A stretch of 64,000 nt of DNA from Motiliproteus sp041586615 (GTDB lineage Bacteria; Pseudomonadota; Gammaproteobacteria; Pseudomonadales; Balneatricaceae), in the NCBI GenBank assembly GCA_041586615.1, contig JBFGZS010000016.1:1-64000 (forward strand). Reading direction: 5' to 3'. The position numbers were made by a program, and so were the translations under genes. Below are positions 53,213 to 62,964 of this stretch, in pieces. The notes below the pieces were generated by a model, which was not told where the DNA came from, ran no database searches, and saw only the letters and a list, made by a program, of their open reading frames with translations. The stretch's first letter is position 1. Every line of letters starts with the position of its first letter.

Positions 53213-53836
53213 TCAACCCGTCGGCACAGAACCGTGCTTGAGACGCACATACATCAGCGCCACCGTGATAGCATCCCCCAACGCGGTATGCCGCTCAAGG
53301 ATGGGCAGATTGAGCTTTTTGGCGATGGTATCGAAGCGCAGATCCGTATCGCCGCCGATCTGCTTCCATTTCACGATATCATGGTAGACATGCGATAACT
53401 CAATGGCCTTATTCGGCAGCCCGAACCCGTAACGGGGACGCAGAAATTTATCCAGCATCTTGATGTCGAAATTCACATAGTAGCCGAGAATCGGACGATT
53501 ACCGACAAACGCCAACACCTGCTCCAGCGCCTCTTCAATCTCCACACCCTCGGATAGATCCATCCCCCGAATCTTATGAATCTTGATCGAGTCTCCCGTT
53601 AGGCTGTCCGGTTTTTTTAGCTTGATATCCAAGCGCTCACTGGTGCGCACACGCTTACCTTTAATACGAACAGCGCCGATGGAGAGGATGTCGGCGTTGG
53701 CAACATCAAGGCCGGTGGTCTCACAATCGAGCGACACCACCTCATCGCCTTTATAGCGCTCAAACAAAGACGCATAAGGACCGTTTTTGTGTTGCTTGCG
53801 ATCTTGGTAACAGCGCAACATTCGCGGGATATACAT
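53213..53836 (-). CDS. DnaQ-like 3'-5' exonuclease (DEDDh)
   Basis: 207 residues. Exo I VVSLDCETTGLDVANADILSIGAV holds DxE, Exo II is YYVNFDIKMLDKFL, and Exo III is RHTALGDAITVALMYV with the catalytic His and Asp. It is an epsilon-subunit-like nuclease, but not DnaQ of the replicase by context. Its gene follows the DUF294 gene by 8 bases, an association known in gammaproteobacteria in the acetate cluster; the reason is unknown. Confidence 0.88.
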   Translation of the reverse strand: MYIPRMLRCYQDRKQHKNGPYASLFERYKGDEVVSLDCETTGLDVANADILSIGAVRIKGKRVRTSERLDIKLKKPDSLTGDSIKIHKIRGMDLSEGVEIEEALEQVLAFVGNRPILGYYVNFDIKMLDKFLRPRYGFGLPNKAIELSHVYHDIVKWKQIGGDTDLRFDTIAKKLNLPILERHTALGDAITVALMYVRLKHGSVPTG

Positions 53837-53844
53837 CCTGGTAA

Positions 53845-55665
53845 TTACCTCTCCAGATGGTAGCGAAGCGACAGATGCTTCTTAAACTCTTTGACCACAT
53901 GCAACGCTTCACGCAACAGGTCCTTATCCATTCTATCCAAACGTTGCAGGGCAATCATGTTCGGCGATTCGCTAAAACCGTCCTCATCGATCCGGCGCAA
54001 CTGCTGACGCACGCGAATCTGCACAAAAATCGACAACGCCTCGACCAACTCACGCCCCTGACTGTCATGCAACACCCCGCTGCTGATCAACTCATCAATG
54101 CGTTTGAACGTGTTCGTTTCCAGAATGCGGTTCTGCAGTGCCAGCGTTCGAATACCGTGCACTATCGGAAAGATACCGCCCTTTTTGATATCGATCCCTT
54201 CTTCACGGTTTTTGATACCACCAAACAGCGTCAACGGCGTATCAAAAACCAGGGATGCCCGGGCAAAATGGGCAAAAAACACTTTATTATCGTGCATACG
54301 CCGTAAAAACCAGTTCCGTGCCGCTTTAAAGAGTGCCGGGTTTCCCGCGACCGGCTTCGCGTCAACAGCAATGGCCAGGTTCATCAGCGCGTCGCCTTCG
54401 CAGGTATTGGCCCAGTTATCCATTCGCGTGGTCCAATCCGACAAATACTGTACCCAATAGGGGTTGGAAACCATGATATTGCCGGGGCACGGCGGATAGC
54501 CAAACGCCATCAACACCTCGCTGAAGCGGTTCAACAGCCGATCCCGGTCCGGCCAATCCAGCCCATCGCGCATAATGATGGCATTGTCCTGGTCGGTTTT
54601 CATGATCTGCTCGCCGCGCCCCTCACTCCCCATGACGACCAGGCAAACGTGGGGCCAGAGATCTTCAGGCACCAGTAATTGAAACAGCTTGGCCATCACC
54701 CGCTCGTTCATGGCCGAGACCAGATCCATGGCAAAACGCGCCTTGACACCATGGGAAACCAAGGAACGTATCAACTCATTCAGGCCATGCGCCGCTTCGG
54801 ACAAGTCCTCAATGGTTGTCGCCCGCTCAATGCGCAAACCGATCACATGGGAATGACTGGAGAAATAACTCAGCACATCGGTGAGCTCGACAATCCCCAT
54901 CAACTGATGATCTTTCAGCACGACCACACGCTCAATCTGCTGTTTGGTCATCAAAATCAAGGCATTGAACAGAAAATCACCCGCCTCGACCGAGATCAAC
55001 CGATAGGTCGCAATATCTGCGACATCGGTATCCAGTGACAGGCCTTGCAAGACTACGGCATCGAGCAGGTCGGTACCGGTAATCATGCCATAGCGCGACG
55101 CTTTGCGAACCAACACACAATCCACGTGCTTTTCTCGCATCAAGGCCGTAGTTTCCTTGATCGAGGTTCCTTCCTGAACCACCAACGGGTCGCGCATACA
55201 CTCCCCGTCGACCTGAGCCAGCATAAACTCGGCCATACCCTGATCATCACCATGCTGGGCGTGTATTTCACTCTTTGCCGCGAGATCGCGGCTAAAATAA
55301 TCGCCGAAACGCGGATTGCTGTACACCAACTCCAGTAACACCTTGGTCGACAGAATATGGGCAATCGTCTCTTCTTCGGCGATAAAATTATGAATAGCTT
55401 TGCCTTTCAGCGCCGACCAGGCACCAAAATAGTCTTCATTGGTGTAGCTAACAAAGACGTGTTCTTGGCCCGGCTCTTCGCTCACCTCACTCTCACTCAC
55501 GCGGCCTTTCAAAATAATAAACAACCCTTCGGGTGCCTCTCCCGCGCGAATCAGGTATTCACCTTGCTGGTAATAGGCAATATCCAGATTGGATTCCAGC
55601 GTTTTCAATTCATTCGTATCAAGAATACTGAACGGCAGATTCTCGGCATTAAAAGCAGTTGTCAT
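53845..55665 (-). CDS. cNMP-binding/CBS/DUF294 nucleotidyltransferase-like protein
   Basis: 606 residues from the ATG at 55665. Order: cyclic-nucleotide-binding-like domain (about 10-115, YLIRAGEAPEGLFIILKGRV), two CBS motifs (about 150-275) and a DUF294 nucleotidyltransferase-like domain with VVMGSEGRGEQIMKTDQDNAII, then a helical DUF294 C-terminal domain. The GSEGRGEQ and DQDNA motifs resemble those of GlnD-type transferases. It likely modifies a protein in response to nucleotides. Neighbour ActP and the exonuclease suggest a role in acetate metabolism, which is inference. Confidence 0.88.
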   Translation of the reverse strand: MTTAFNAENLPFSILDTNELKTLESNLDIAYYQQGEYLIRAGEAPEGLFIILKGRVSESEVSEEPGQEHVFVSYTNEDYFGAWSALKGKAIHNFIAEEETIAHILSTKVLLELVYSNPRFGDYFSRDLAAKSEIHAQHGDDQGMAEFMLAQVDGECMRDPLVVQEGTSIKETTALMREKHVDCVLVRKASRYGMITGTDLLDAVVLQGLSLDTDVADIATYRLISVEAGDFLFNALILMTKQQIERVVVLKDHQLMGIVELTDVLSYFSSHSHVIGLRIERATTIEDLSEAAHGLNELIRSLVSHGVKARFAMDLVSAMNERVMAKLFQLLVPEDLWPHVCLVVMGSEGRGEQIMKTDQDNAIIMRDGLDWPDRDRLLNRFSEVLMAFGYPPCPGNIMVSNPYWVQYLSDWTTRMDNWANTCEGDALMNLAIAVDAKPVAGNPALFKAARNWFLRRMHDNKVFFAHFARASLVFDTPLTLFGGIKNREEGIDIKKGGIFPIVHGIRTLALQNRILETNTFKRIDELISSGVLHDSQGRELVEALSIFVQIRVRQQLRRIDEDGFSESPNMIALQRLDRMDKDLLREALHVVKEFKKHLSLRYHLER

Positions 55666-55744
55666 ACGTAAGGAACTCCCAAAGAAAAAAAAGCACACCC
55701 GCATCGCTGCCGGTGTGCTTAGAGACCTTCGTTCAGATCATGTA

Positions 55745-57553
55745 TCAGTGATCGTGCGCTTCACCGGCACCGCGAGGAATACGAATATGCTCAACCATAG
55801 ACTGTATTTCAGCCGGCGGCGGCGGTGTCATGGAAGACACCGTGAACGCCACAATGAAGTTCAGGATCATGCCGACCGTACCAAAGCCTTCTGGCGAGAT
55901 ACCCATAAACATTTCTTCCTTGGTCCCCCCCATAAACTTGAAGTAGATGATGTAGGCCATGGTAGAACCGATACCAACCACCATACCGGCAATCGCGCCT
56001 TCCTTGTTCATCCGCTTGGAGAAGATGCCCATGATGATGACAGGGAAGAAGGAAGATGCCGCCAGACCGAAGGCCAGTGCGACGACGATGGCCACGAAGC
56101 CCGGAGGATTGATGCCGAAGTAACCGGCAACAATGATCGCAACAACCGCCGCCAGACGGGCGTACATTAATTCCTGCTTATCGGTGATGTTCGGATTAAC
56201 AATCGTCTTCATCAAGTCATGCGAGATCGCGGTAGAGATGACCAGCAGCAGGCCTGCCGCGGTGGACAATGCCGCGGCTACCGCACCCGCAGCAACCAAT
56301 GCGATGACCCAACCCGGCAATTTCGCGATTTCGGGGTTGGCCAGTACCATGATGTCACGGTCAACGTAGACCTCATTGGCAAACGGCTGCTTGGCGCTAT
56401 CGAAGCTGCCATCATTCAGGTTGGTCACAATCCGCGACCCATTGTCGTTACGGTTTTCATCATCAAACGCGGGCTTACCCTTACCGCTGAAGGCGTTACC
56501 CGCAGCATACTGAATCTTGCCGTCACCGTTGTAATCGTTCCAACCGATCAGACCCGCATTTTCCCAGTTCTTGAACCACTCCGGCATCGCTTCATAAGCA
56601 ACGCCCTGTTTGTCAGGACCATTCAGGGTCGAGATAAGGTTGTACTTACCGAACGCCGCCACGCCGGGAATAGAGGTGTAGAGGATCGCAATAAACATCA
56701 ACGCCCAGCCCGCAGAAGAGCGCGCGTCTTTTACACGCGGAACCGTGAAGAAACGAACGATTACGTGAGGCAAACCCGCCGTACCGCACATCAAAGCGGC
56801 GGTCAGGAAGAACATATCCAGGGTCGATTTACCACCGGCCGTATATTCCTTAAAGCCCAGCTCGGTCGATAGGCTATCAATGGTTGCCAGAACCGACTGA
56901 CCGCCATCCAGCGTTGCGCCCAGACCCGTTTGCGGCAAGATATGCCCGGTAACCTGGAAGGAGAGGAACAGCGCAGGAATCGTAAAGGCCAAAATCAGTA
57001 CGACGTACTGAGCCACCTGGGTGTAGGTGATACCTTTCATGCCGCCAAGAACGGCGTAGAAGAACACAATCGCCATCCCGAGAATAACACCGGTATTGAT
57101 ATCAACGTGCAGGAAGCGGGAGAACACGATACCAACACCCCGCATCTGACCGGCCACATAGGTGAAGGAGATGATGATCGTACAGAGAACCGCAATAACT
57201 CGCGCCGTGTTGGAGTAATACCGGTCACCAACAAAATCGGGCACAGTAAACTTGCCAAACTTGCGCAGGTAAGGCGCCAGAAGCATCGCCAGCATAACGT
57301 AACCGCCGGTCCACCCCATCAGGTAGGCCGCGCCGTCACGACCGATGAACGAGATGATACCCGCAAGGGAGATAAAGGAAGCCGCAGACATCCAGTCAGC
57401 TGCGGTTGCCATGCCATTAGCGATAGGGGGTACACCGCCGCCCGCAACGTAAAATTCTTTGGTTGATCCGGCTCTCGCCCAGATCGCGATACCGATATAC
57501 AGAGCAAAGGAGGCTCCGATAAAGGCAAAGTTCAGTATGTCTTGACCCGTCAT
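55745..57553 (-). CDS. actP: ActP-like cation/acetate symporter (SSS family)
   Basis: 602 residues, about 13-14 membrane helices. SSS hallmarks: WARAGSTKEFYVAGGG, ATAADWMSAASFISLAG, FTVPDFVGDRYY and YAVLGGMKGITYTQVAQYVVL. A hydrophilic loop of about 80 residues with NDYNGDGKIQYAAGN lies midway. The closest relatives are the acetate-permease-like SSS proteins paired with DUF4212 subunits. It probably imports acetate or another short-chain carboxylate with Na+ or H+. The DUF4212 gene starts upstream in the same operon. Confidence 0.88.
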   Translation of the reverse strand: MTGQDILNFAFIGASFALYIGIAIWARAGSTKEFYVAGGGVPPIANGMATAADWMSAASFISLAGIISFIGRDGAAYLMGWTGGYVMLAMLLAPYLRKFGKFTVPDFVGDRYYSNTARVIAVLCTIIISFTYVAGQMRGVGIVFSRFLHVDINTGVILGMAIVFFYAVLGGMKGITYTQVAQYVVLILAFTIPALFLSFQVTGHILPQTGLGATLDGGQSVLATIDSLSTELGFKEYTAGGKSTLDMFFLTAALMCGTAGLPHVIVRFFTVPRVKDARSSAGWALMFIAILYTSIPGVAAFGKYNLISTLNGPDKQGVAYEAMPEWFKNWENAGLIGWNDYNGDGKIQYAAGNAFSGKGKPAFDDENRNDNGSRIVTNLNDGSFDSAKQPFANEVYVDRDIMVLANPEIAKLPGWVIALVAAGAVAAALSTAAGLLLVISTAISHDLMKTIVNPNITDKQELMYARLAAVVAIIVAGYFGINPPGFVAIVVALAFGLAASSFFPVIIMGIFSKRMNKEGAIAGMVVGIGSTMAYIIYFKFMGGTKEEMFMGISPEGFGTVGMILNFIVAFTVSSMTPPPPAEIQSMVEHIRIPRGAGEAHDH

Positions 57554-57578
57554 AGTTATGCCGTCCTATTTGTTATTG

Positions 57579-57839
57579 TTATTCATGCACATCGTATTTT
57601 TCATCGAGCTTATTCATGCTTATGGCATAAGCAACGATCAAACCACAGAAGATAAAAATCGATCCCTGTTGAGCAAACCAGAATCCCAACTGGAACCCAA
57701 AGAAGGGAATTGCATTAAGTTGTTCGATAAACAAGATTCCGCAGCCGTAAGAGACCACGAACCAGACCACCAGATACGAGAGAATGGTTCGAATATTCTC
57801 TTTCCAGTAAGCCTGAGCTTTTTCAGGAGTTAGGCTCAT
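57579..57839 (-). CDS. DUF4212 family small symporter subunit
   Basis: 86 residues from the ATG at 57839, with GGAAGG upstream. Two membrane helices (about 20-42, 53-74) and the conserved pattern AYWKENIRTILSYLVVWFVVSYGCGILF. DUF4212 proteins are the invariable small partners of this SSS subfamily, and the actP gene follows by 25 bases. Longer in-frame starts exist but lack ribosome sites. Confidence 0.88.
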   Translation of the reverse strand: MSLTPEKAQAYWKENIRTILSYLVVWFVVSYGCGILFIEQLNAIPFFGFQLGFWFAQQGSIFIFCGLIVAYAISMNKLDEKYDVHE

Positions 57840-58143
57840 AGCACCTTCCTTCAATTTGTTGTTATTAGAGATAGTTAACATCACGCACAGCGAATGTAGC
57901 AAACCCCGCGCAGGAACAAACCCCAACTTTAGTCTGAAGCAAATTAAACCCTGTTGATGGAAATGACCAAGACCACAACATAGTCTTATAAAACAAAAAG
58001 ATAATCCAGCATATCTTTCGCTAACCAACAATAAAAGCCGCCGCTAGACAATGGTATTAGACTCGCTGTCTTTCAGACTTTGGTATGATCAAAACCCTCT
58101 TGCTCCCGAGGCTACTGCACCTCACCCACGCACAGGAAACGCT
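57840..58143. promoter_or_regulatory. Divergent intergenic region of the symporter operon and sensor kinase
   Basis: About 300 bases separating two divergent units. Rightward, TATGAT (58084-58089) could be a -10 element, about 55 bases before the kinase start, with an AGGAAACG ribosome site nearer. Leftward signals are not clear by eye. A shared regulatory region is likely, as the kinase class is known to control acetate genes. Confidence 0.4.
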
Positions 58144-61100
58144 ATGCTCGAAGGCTGGTTTATCATCGCGGTTTCACTCACCTATGTCGGTATTCTGTTT
58201 GCGATTGCCTACTACGGCGACAACCATGCACGGGAGCTGCTTAATTCCCGCACTCGACCCATGGTATATAGCCTATCGCTAGCGGTTTATGCCACCTCCT
58301 GGACCTTTTATGGGGCGGTTGGGCGTGCCTCAACCAGTGGCTGGGAGTTTCTTGCCACCTATCTAGGGCCGATCATCACCTTTATTTTCGGCTGGCAGAT
58401 ATTCACGCGCATCATCCATATCAGCAAAAAGCAGAATATCACCACTATTTCCGATTTTATTGCCTCCCGATACGGTAAAAGCCAAGGCCTGGCAGTACTG
58501 GTTACGGTCATCGCCGTGCTGGGCATCGTGCCGTATATTGCCCTGCAGTTGAAGGCCGTGGCTATCAGCTACAACGCCTTAACCACCTCGGCCGGTGCCG
58601 CGGTAGCCAACGGCAGCGACACCGCGCTCTTCGTCGCGCTACTCATGGCGCTGTTTGCTATTTTATTTGGCACGCGGCATATCGACGCCACCGAGCATCA
58701 TGAAGGCATCGTGCTCGCCATCGCGTTCGAATCTATCATTAAGCTAACCGCGTTTGTCGCGGTAGGCCTGTTTGTGACCTTTGGTATCTTCGACGGCTTT
58801 GACGACCTGTTTAGCAAAGCTGCCGCGGAGCTGACTAATAATAAAAACTTCCAGCGTGACCTCACCCAAAACAGTTTTCTGACCGAAACGCTGCTTGCCG
58901 CGCTGGCGATCATCTGCCTACCGCGTCAGTTTCATGTTGCCGTGGTAGAAAATGCCGATCCTCGCGACCTGCGAACGGCACGCTGGGTATTCCCTTTTTA
59001 CCTGATTCTGGCCAGCCTGTTTGTGTTGCCCATCGCCACCGCAGGTATGCTGACCTTCCCGGATGGTAGCATTGATGCCGACACGTTCGTGCTGACCCTG
59101 CCTTTATCCGCCAACCAGAATTATCTGGCGGTTTTTGCCTTTATCGGCGGTCTATCCGCCGCCACCAGTATGGTTATCGTCGCCACAATAACCCTGAGCA
59201 CCATGGTCTGTAACGACATCATCATGCCGACGCTGATGCGTATCCGCTGGCTGAAACTCTCGCATAACAACGACCTCGGTGCTCTGCTGCTGAAAGTACG
59301 TCGCCTCACCATCATCAATCTGATGCTGCTGGCCTATTTTTACTACCGCATCTTCGGCGATTCGGGCAGCCTGGCATCGTTTGGTTTACTGGCCTTTGTT
59401 GCCGTTGCCCAGTTCGCCCCGGCACTGTTTGGCGCGGTTATCTGGAAAGACGGTACGCGTCAGGGCGCACTGGCCGGTATCAGCGCCGGGTTCCTGGTCT
59501 GGCTTTACACACTGGTGATCCCGACCATGAGTCAGGCGGGTCTAATCCCGGCCGCGATGGAAAACCTGCTTTGGGCCTCAGGATGGATGAAGCCCACGGC
59601 GTTGTTTGGCCTTCCCTTGAGCGATCCGCTGACCCACGGCACATTCTGGAGCTTACTTGCCAACGTGATCCTGTTTGGTGTGGTCTCACGCTATTCCACC
59701 CCGCGCCTGATCGACCGGATACAGGCTAGCACCTATGTCGACAGCCAAAGCCTCGATGGCCGCTCACCGGCGCACACGCTGACCGGTAACACCTCGGTCG
59801 GCGACCTGCAGTTGCTGACCGAACGCTTTCTCGGCGTTAGCCGGGCACAACACGCGCTGACCGGATTTTCCCTGCAGCGTGGCGAGGATCCACCGCTTTC
59901 CGGCGACCGCGCCTCCAATGAACTTATCGACTTTACCGAACGCCTGCTAGCCGGGGTCATCGGCGCCTCGTCGGCGCGAATTCTGATGGCATCGACGCTG
60001 CGTGGACGCGATATGCAGCTTGGCGACGTGGTATCGATCGTCGACGAGGCGTCTCAGGTTCTCAAATTCAACCGTTCATTACTGCAGTCCACCATCGAAA
60101 ACATCAACCAGGGCGTCAGTGTGGTTGACCAGCAACTGCGCCTGGTTGCCTGGAACCGCCGCTACCAAGAGTTGTTCGAGTACCCGGATGGTCTGGTCTG
60201 TGTCGGACGCAAAGCCGCGGATATCTTCCGCTATAACGCACGCATGGGCGAATATGGCCCGGTAGATGTTGACCAGCTGGTTCAGCAACGCCTGCGCATG
60301 CTGACCTCCGGACAACCTCAGTCCTATATGCGCTACCGCCAGGACGGCACAGTACTGCAAGTCCATGGTAACCCGATGCCCGGCGGCGGTTTCGTCAGCA
60401 CCTATACCGACATTACCGAACTCAAACGGACCGAAGAAGCCTTGCGCGAGAGCGAGCAAAGCATCCGCCTCTACACCGATAACGTGCCGGTACTCATCGC
60501 GTATCTGGACAAAGATCGCCGCTACCTGTTCGTCAATAAAGCCTACGCGGAAACCTTCAATATTCAGGATCGCCACAGTATTTCCGGCACCCCCTGCTAC
60601 AAGATTCTGCTCCGCGAAGACTACGAACAACGCACCCCCTATATCAGCCGGGTTCTCAAAGGCGAACGGCAGCGCTTCGAAACCGAGCTACCCACCACCG
60701 ACGGTCAAATTCGTTATGCCGATGTGACCTACATCCCGCATATTGGCGAGTACGGCGATATCCTCGGCTATTTCACCCTGTATCAGGATATTACCGAGCG
60801 GCGTCAGGCCGAAATAGCGCTGCAAGAGACCAATGAAAATCTGGAAGAACGCGTCCGCGAGCGAACCCAGGCGATCTCCGCCATTAACAAAGAACTACGC
60901 AAAGAAAACACCATCCGCGCCTTGATCGAGGATGAGCTGCGCCAAGCGAAAAGTGATGCCGAGGCCGCCAACCTGGGTAAAACCCGCTTCCTGGCCGCGG
61001 CCAGCCACGACCTGCTGCAGCCACTGAATGCCGCTAGGCTATTCGCCTCCGCTCTCGGGCAGCAGGAACTCAACAGTGACGTCAGGCAGCTGATTCACCA

Positions 61101-62079
61101 TCTTGACGGGTCCCTTAAGTCCGCCGAAGAGCTGCTAGTGACCCTGCTGGATATCTCAAAACTAGACGCCGGTGCTCTGGAGCCAACACTGAGCGACTTT
61201 TCTATCGAAACCTTGTTCAAAAACCTGCACGCGGAGCTCTCGGTCATCAGCCGCAACAAAGGCTTAACGCTGACCTGCGCCACCAGCAAACAGGTCATTC
61301 GCAGCGACCAGCAACTGCTGCGCCGCGTCTTGCAGAATTTTTTGACCAACGCCATTCGTTATACCGATCAGGGTCGTATCCTGATGGGGTGTCGGCGGAT
61401 CCGAACCGGGCTTCGTATCGAAGTCTGGGATACCGGTGTTGGCATTCCAGAATCGAAACTCAAAGAGGTGTTTGAAGAGTTTCGTCGTATCGACAATCCG
61501 AAACATTCTCAGGTTAAAGGCCTGGGGTTAGGGCTGGCGATTACCGAACGTATTGCGAAAATGCTTAACCACCCGCTAAACGTTCGCTCCTGGACGGGCA
61601 AAGGGACCGTATTCAGCGTGGACGTACCTTTGGGCGATGCCAAGGCGGTTAAAAAGACGGCTCAAGCCCGCAGCGTCGGTGGCCGTGCCAGCAACATGCA
61701 CGGGGTGCGGGTGCTGTGTATCGACAACGAACCGAACATTCTCGAAGGTATGACGGCACTTCTGAAGGGCTGGGGCTGCCATGTTCAAACGGCCCTCAGC
61801 GAGCAAGATGCACTGGCGCTGGCAAAAAGCGGTGAATTCCGCCCCGCCATCATATTAGCCGATTACCATCTAGGAGAAACCCAGACCGGCATCATGGCAC
61901 TGCACGCCCTCGAGGCCTATTGGCAGGCAAAGACCCCGGCCATCGTGATCACGGCCGACCGCACCGACGCGGTCAGCGAAGAAGCCCGCGACTACGGCGC
62001 GTTACTGTTACAAAAACCGATGAAACCGGCAGGCCTGCGCGCCATGATGAACACGCTTCTGAGCCAGCAACACACATAG
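58144..62079 (+). CDS. Hybrid sensor histidine kinase with N-terminal SLC5-type transporter domain (CrbS/CbrA-like)
   Basis: 1311 residues from the ATG at 58144 with AGGAAACG upstream. An N-terminal sodium:solute symporter-like domain of 12-13 helices (about 1-500) with the RQFHVAVVENADPRDLRTAR segment of this kinase class is followed by a linker, two PAS domains (about 640-900), a coiled coil, HisKA with His955 in AAASHDLLQPL, HATPase with NAIRYTDQG and GVGIPE, and a C-terminal receiver with Asp1240 in ILADYHLGE. In Vibrio and Pseudomonas, CrbS with CrbR activates acs and acetate use. No partner response regulator is adjacent. The ActP operon alongside supports an acetate link. Confidence 0.88.
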   Translation: MLEGWFIIAVSLTYVGILFAIAYYGDNHARELLNSRTRPMVYSLSLAVYATSWTFYGAVGRASTSGWEFLATYLGPIITFIFGWQIFTRIIHISKKQNITTISDFIASRYGKSQGLAVLVTVIAVLGIVPYIALQLKAVAISYNALTTSAGAAVANGSDTALFVALLMALFAILFGTRHIDATEHHEGIVLAIAFESIIKLTAFVAVGLFVTFGIFDGFDDLFSKAAAELTNNKNFQRDLTQNSFLTETLLAALAIICLPRQFHVAVVENADPRDLRTARWVFPFYLILASLFVLPIATAGMLTFPDGSIDADTFVLTLPLSANQNYLAVFAFIGGLSAATSMVIVATITLSTMVCNDIIMPTLMRIRWLKLSHNNDLGALLLKVRRLTIINLMLLAYFYYRIFGDSGSLASFGLLAFVAVAQFAPALFGAVIWKDGTRQGALAGISAGFLVWLYTLVIPTMSQAGLIPAAMENLLWASGWMKPTALFGLPLSDPLTHGTFWSLLANVILFGVVSRYSTPRLIDRIQASTYVDSQSLDGRSPAHTLTGNTSVGDLQLLTERFLGVSRAQHALTGFSLQRGEDPPLSGDRASNELIDFTERLLAGVIGASSARILMASTLRGRDMQLGDVVSIVDEASQVLKFNRSLLQSTIENINQGVSVVDQQLRLVAWNRRYQELFEYPDGLVCVGRKAADIFRYNARMGEYGPVDVDQLVQQRLRMLTSGQPQSYMRYRQDGTVLQVHGNPMPGGGFVSTYTDITELKRTEEALRESEQSIRLYTDNVPVLIAYLDKDRRYLFVNKAYAETFNIQDRHSISGTPCYKILLREDYEQRTPYISRVLKGERQRFETELPTTDGQIRYADVTYIPHIGEYGDILGYFTLYQDITERRQAEIALQETNENLEERVRERTQAISAINKELRKENTIRALIEDELRQAKSDAEAANLGKTRFLAAASHDLLQPLNAARLFASALGQQELNSDVRQLIHHLDGSLKSAEELLVTLLDISKLDAGALEPTLSDFSIETLFKNLHAELSVISRNKGLTLTCATSKQVIRSDQQLLRRVLQNFLTNAIRYTDQGRILMGCRRIRTGLRIEVWDTGVGIPESKLKEVFEEFRRIDNPKHSQVKGLGLGLAITERIAKMLNHPLNVRSWTGKGTVFSVDVPLGDAKAVKKTAQARSVGGRASNMHGVRVLCIDNEPNILEGMTALLKGWGCHVQTALSEQDALALAKSGEFRPAIILADYHLGETQTGIMALHALEAYWQAKTPAIVITADRTDAVSEEARDYGALLLQKPMKPAGLRAMMNTLLSQQHT

Positions 62080-62153
62080 GACGGCGATCCCGGACAGGAT
62101 TATTTCTTCTGGGACGTAGTGGCCTGGGAGGGCTTGGGGGTCGGACCTACCCA

Positions 62154-62200
62154 ACTATTAACCTGGCATCAAAATACCGATCCATTCGGCCTTTTTTGGG
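62154..62200. repeat. Dispersed intergenic repeat, copy 3 (partial), with T run
   Basis: ACTATTAACCTGGCAT, then a stretch nearly identical to copy 1 through GATCCATTCGG, then CTTTTTT. In this copy CCGA-TCCAT-TCGG forms a small stem followed two bases later by six T, so it may serve as a weak terminator for the sensor kinase gene ending 74 bases upstream. The rest of 62080-62413 shows no gene. Confidence 0.55.
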
Positions 62201-62413
62201 TCCGCCCCCTCGAGTTTCTTATGCGATTACCTGGTGATATTGCGAATTAGTGAGCGCCTCGATAAAGTGATCACAGGCCCGGTTCTCTGATTATACCATC
62301 AACCTGCCAGGAGCCCCTCGCTAGACCCGAATCTACCCGTGAGCCAAAATCCGTTGTTTAGGCGTATTGCGGCGTAGGCGCGTGAAACCGCAACCATGGA
62401 GTCATATTAGAAC

Positions 62414-62857
62414 ATGCGACGTTATCTACCACGGCTACACGCCTTCATCCCCCTGTTAGTGATCGGTTTTCTCGCCGGGTGCAGTAGTGAATTTGATCCC
62501 TGGCATGAGGACAGCAAGACCGGGCGTTGGTTTAGCGAGAGCCAGGTTGCCCTAGGCCAGCAGGTGTATCAGACCCATTGCGCCAACTGTCATGGCCCCA
62601 AGGCCGAGGCAACGCCTGAATGGACCAAAACGGATGCCGAAGGCCTTTATCCGCCGCCACCGCTTAATGGCACCGCCCACGCGTGGCATCATCCGTTTCC
62701 GGCGTTAAAGCAGGTTATCGAGGAGGGGTCGCGAGGACGGATGCCGGCCTGGAAAGACCGGTTGACCGAGCCTGAAATCGAAGCCGTTATCGCCTGGTTT
62801 CAAAGCTTATGGCCCGACCGAGGCTACCAAATCTGGCAGCGACAACATAAAGACTAG
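62414..62857 (+). CDS. Lipoprotein c-type cytochrome
   Basis: 147 residues. Signal peptide with lipobox FLAGC (Cys23) and a single haem site CANCHGP (Cys56, Cys59, His60); the distal ligand is probably Met in SRGRMPAWKD. It is a class I-like monohaem protein tethered to a membrane on the periplasmic side. Maturation would need the ccm system, part of which is encoded at 19.6-22.4 kb. Role in electron transfer is likely but the partner is unknown; neighbours give no hint. Confidence 0.85.
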   Translation: MRRYLPRLHAFIPLLVIGFLAGCSSEFDPWHEDSKTGRWFSESQVALGQQVYQTHCANCHGPKAEATPEWTKTDAEGLYPPPPLNGTAHAWHHPFPALKQVIEEGSRGRMPAWKDRLTEPEIEAVIAWFQSLWPDRGYQIWQRQHKD

Positions 62858-62878
62858 CCGCCTGGCAGGCCACGGACG

Positions 62879-62916
62879 AAAAAACGGCAGATCTCCTAAG
62901 AGGAAAGCCTGCCGTT
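62879..62916 (-). terminator. Rho-independent terminator of the peroxiredoxin-glutaredoxin gene
   Basis: On the minus strand an eight-pair stem (AACGGCAG with CTGCCGTT) with an inner TCCT/AGGA pairing is followed directly by a T run (CCGTTTTTTCG). It lies about 40 bases after the gene stops. On the plus strand it has no T run, so it chiefly serves the minus-strand gene, with the cytochrome gene converging. Confidence 0.8.
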
Positions 62917-62919
62917 GTC

Positions 62920-62964
62920 GGGTTTAGCGCTTAGGACTGCTTTTGGGTTTAACGCTTAGGACTG
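62920..62964. repeat. 25-base tandem duplication across the stop codon of the peroxiredoxin-glutaredoxin gene
   Basis: GGGTTTAGCGCTTAGGACTG (62920-62939) and GGGTTTAACGCTTAGGACTG (62945-62964) differ at one base. The second copy contains the last codons and TAA stop of the gene; the first lies between stop and terminator. Confidence 0.95.
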
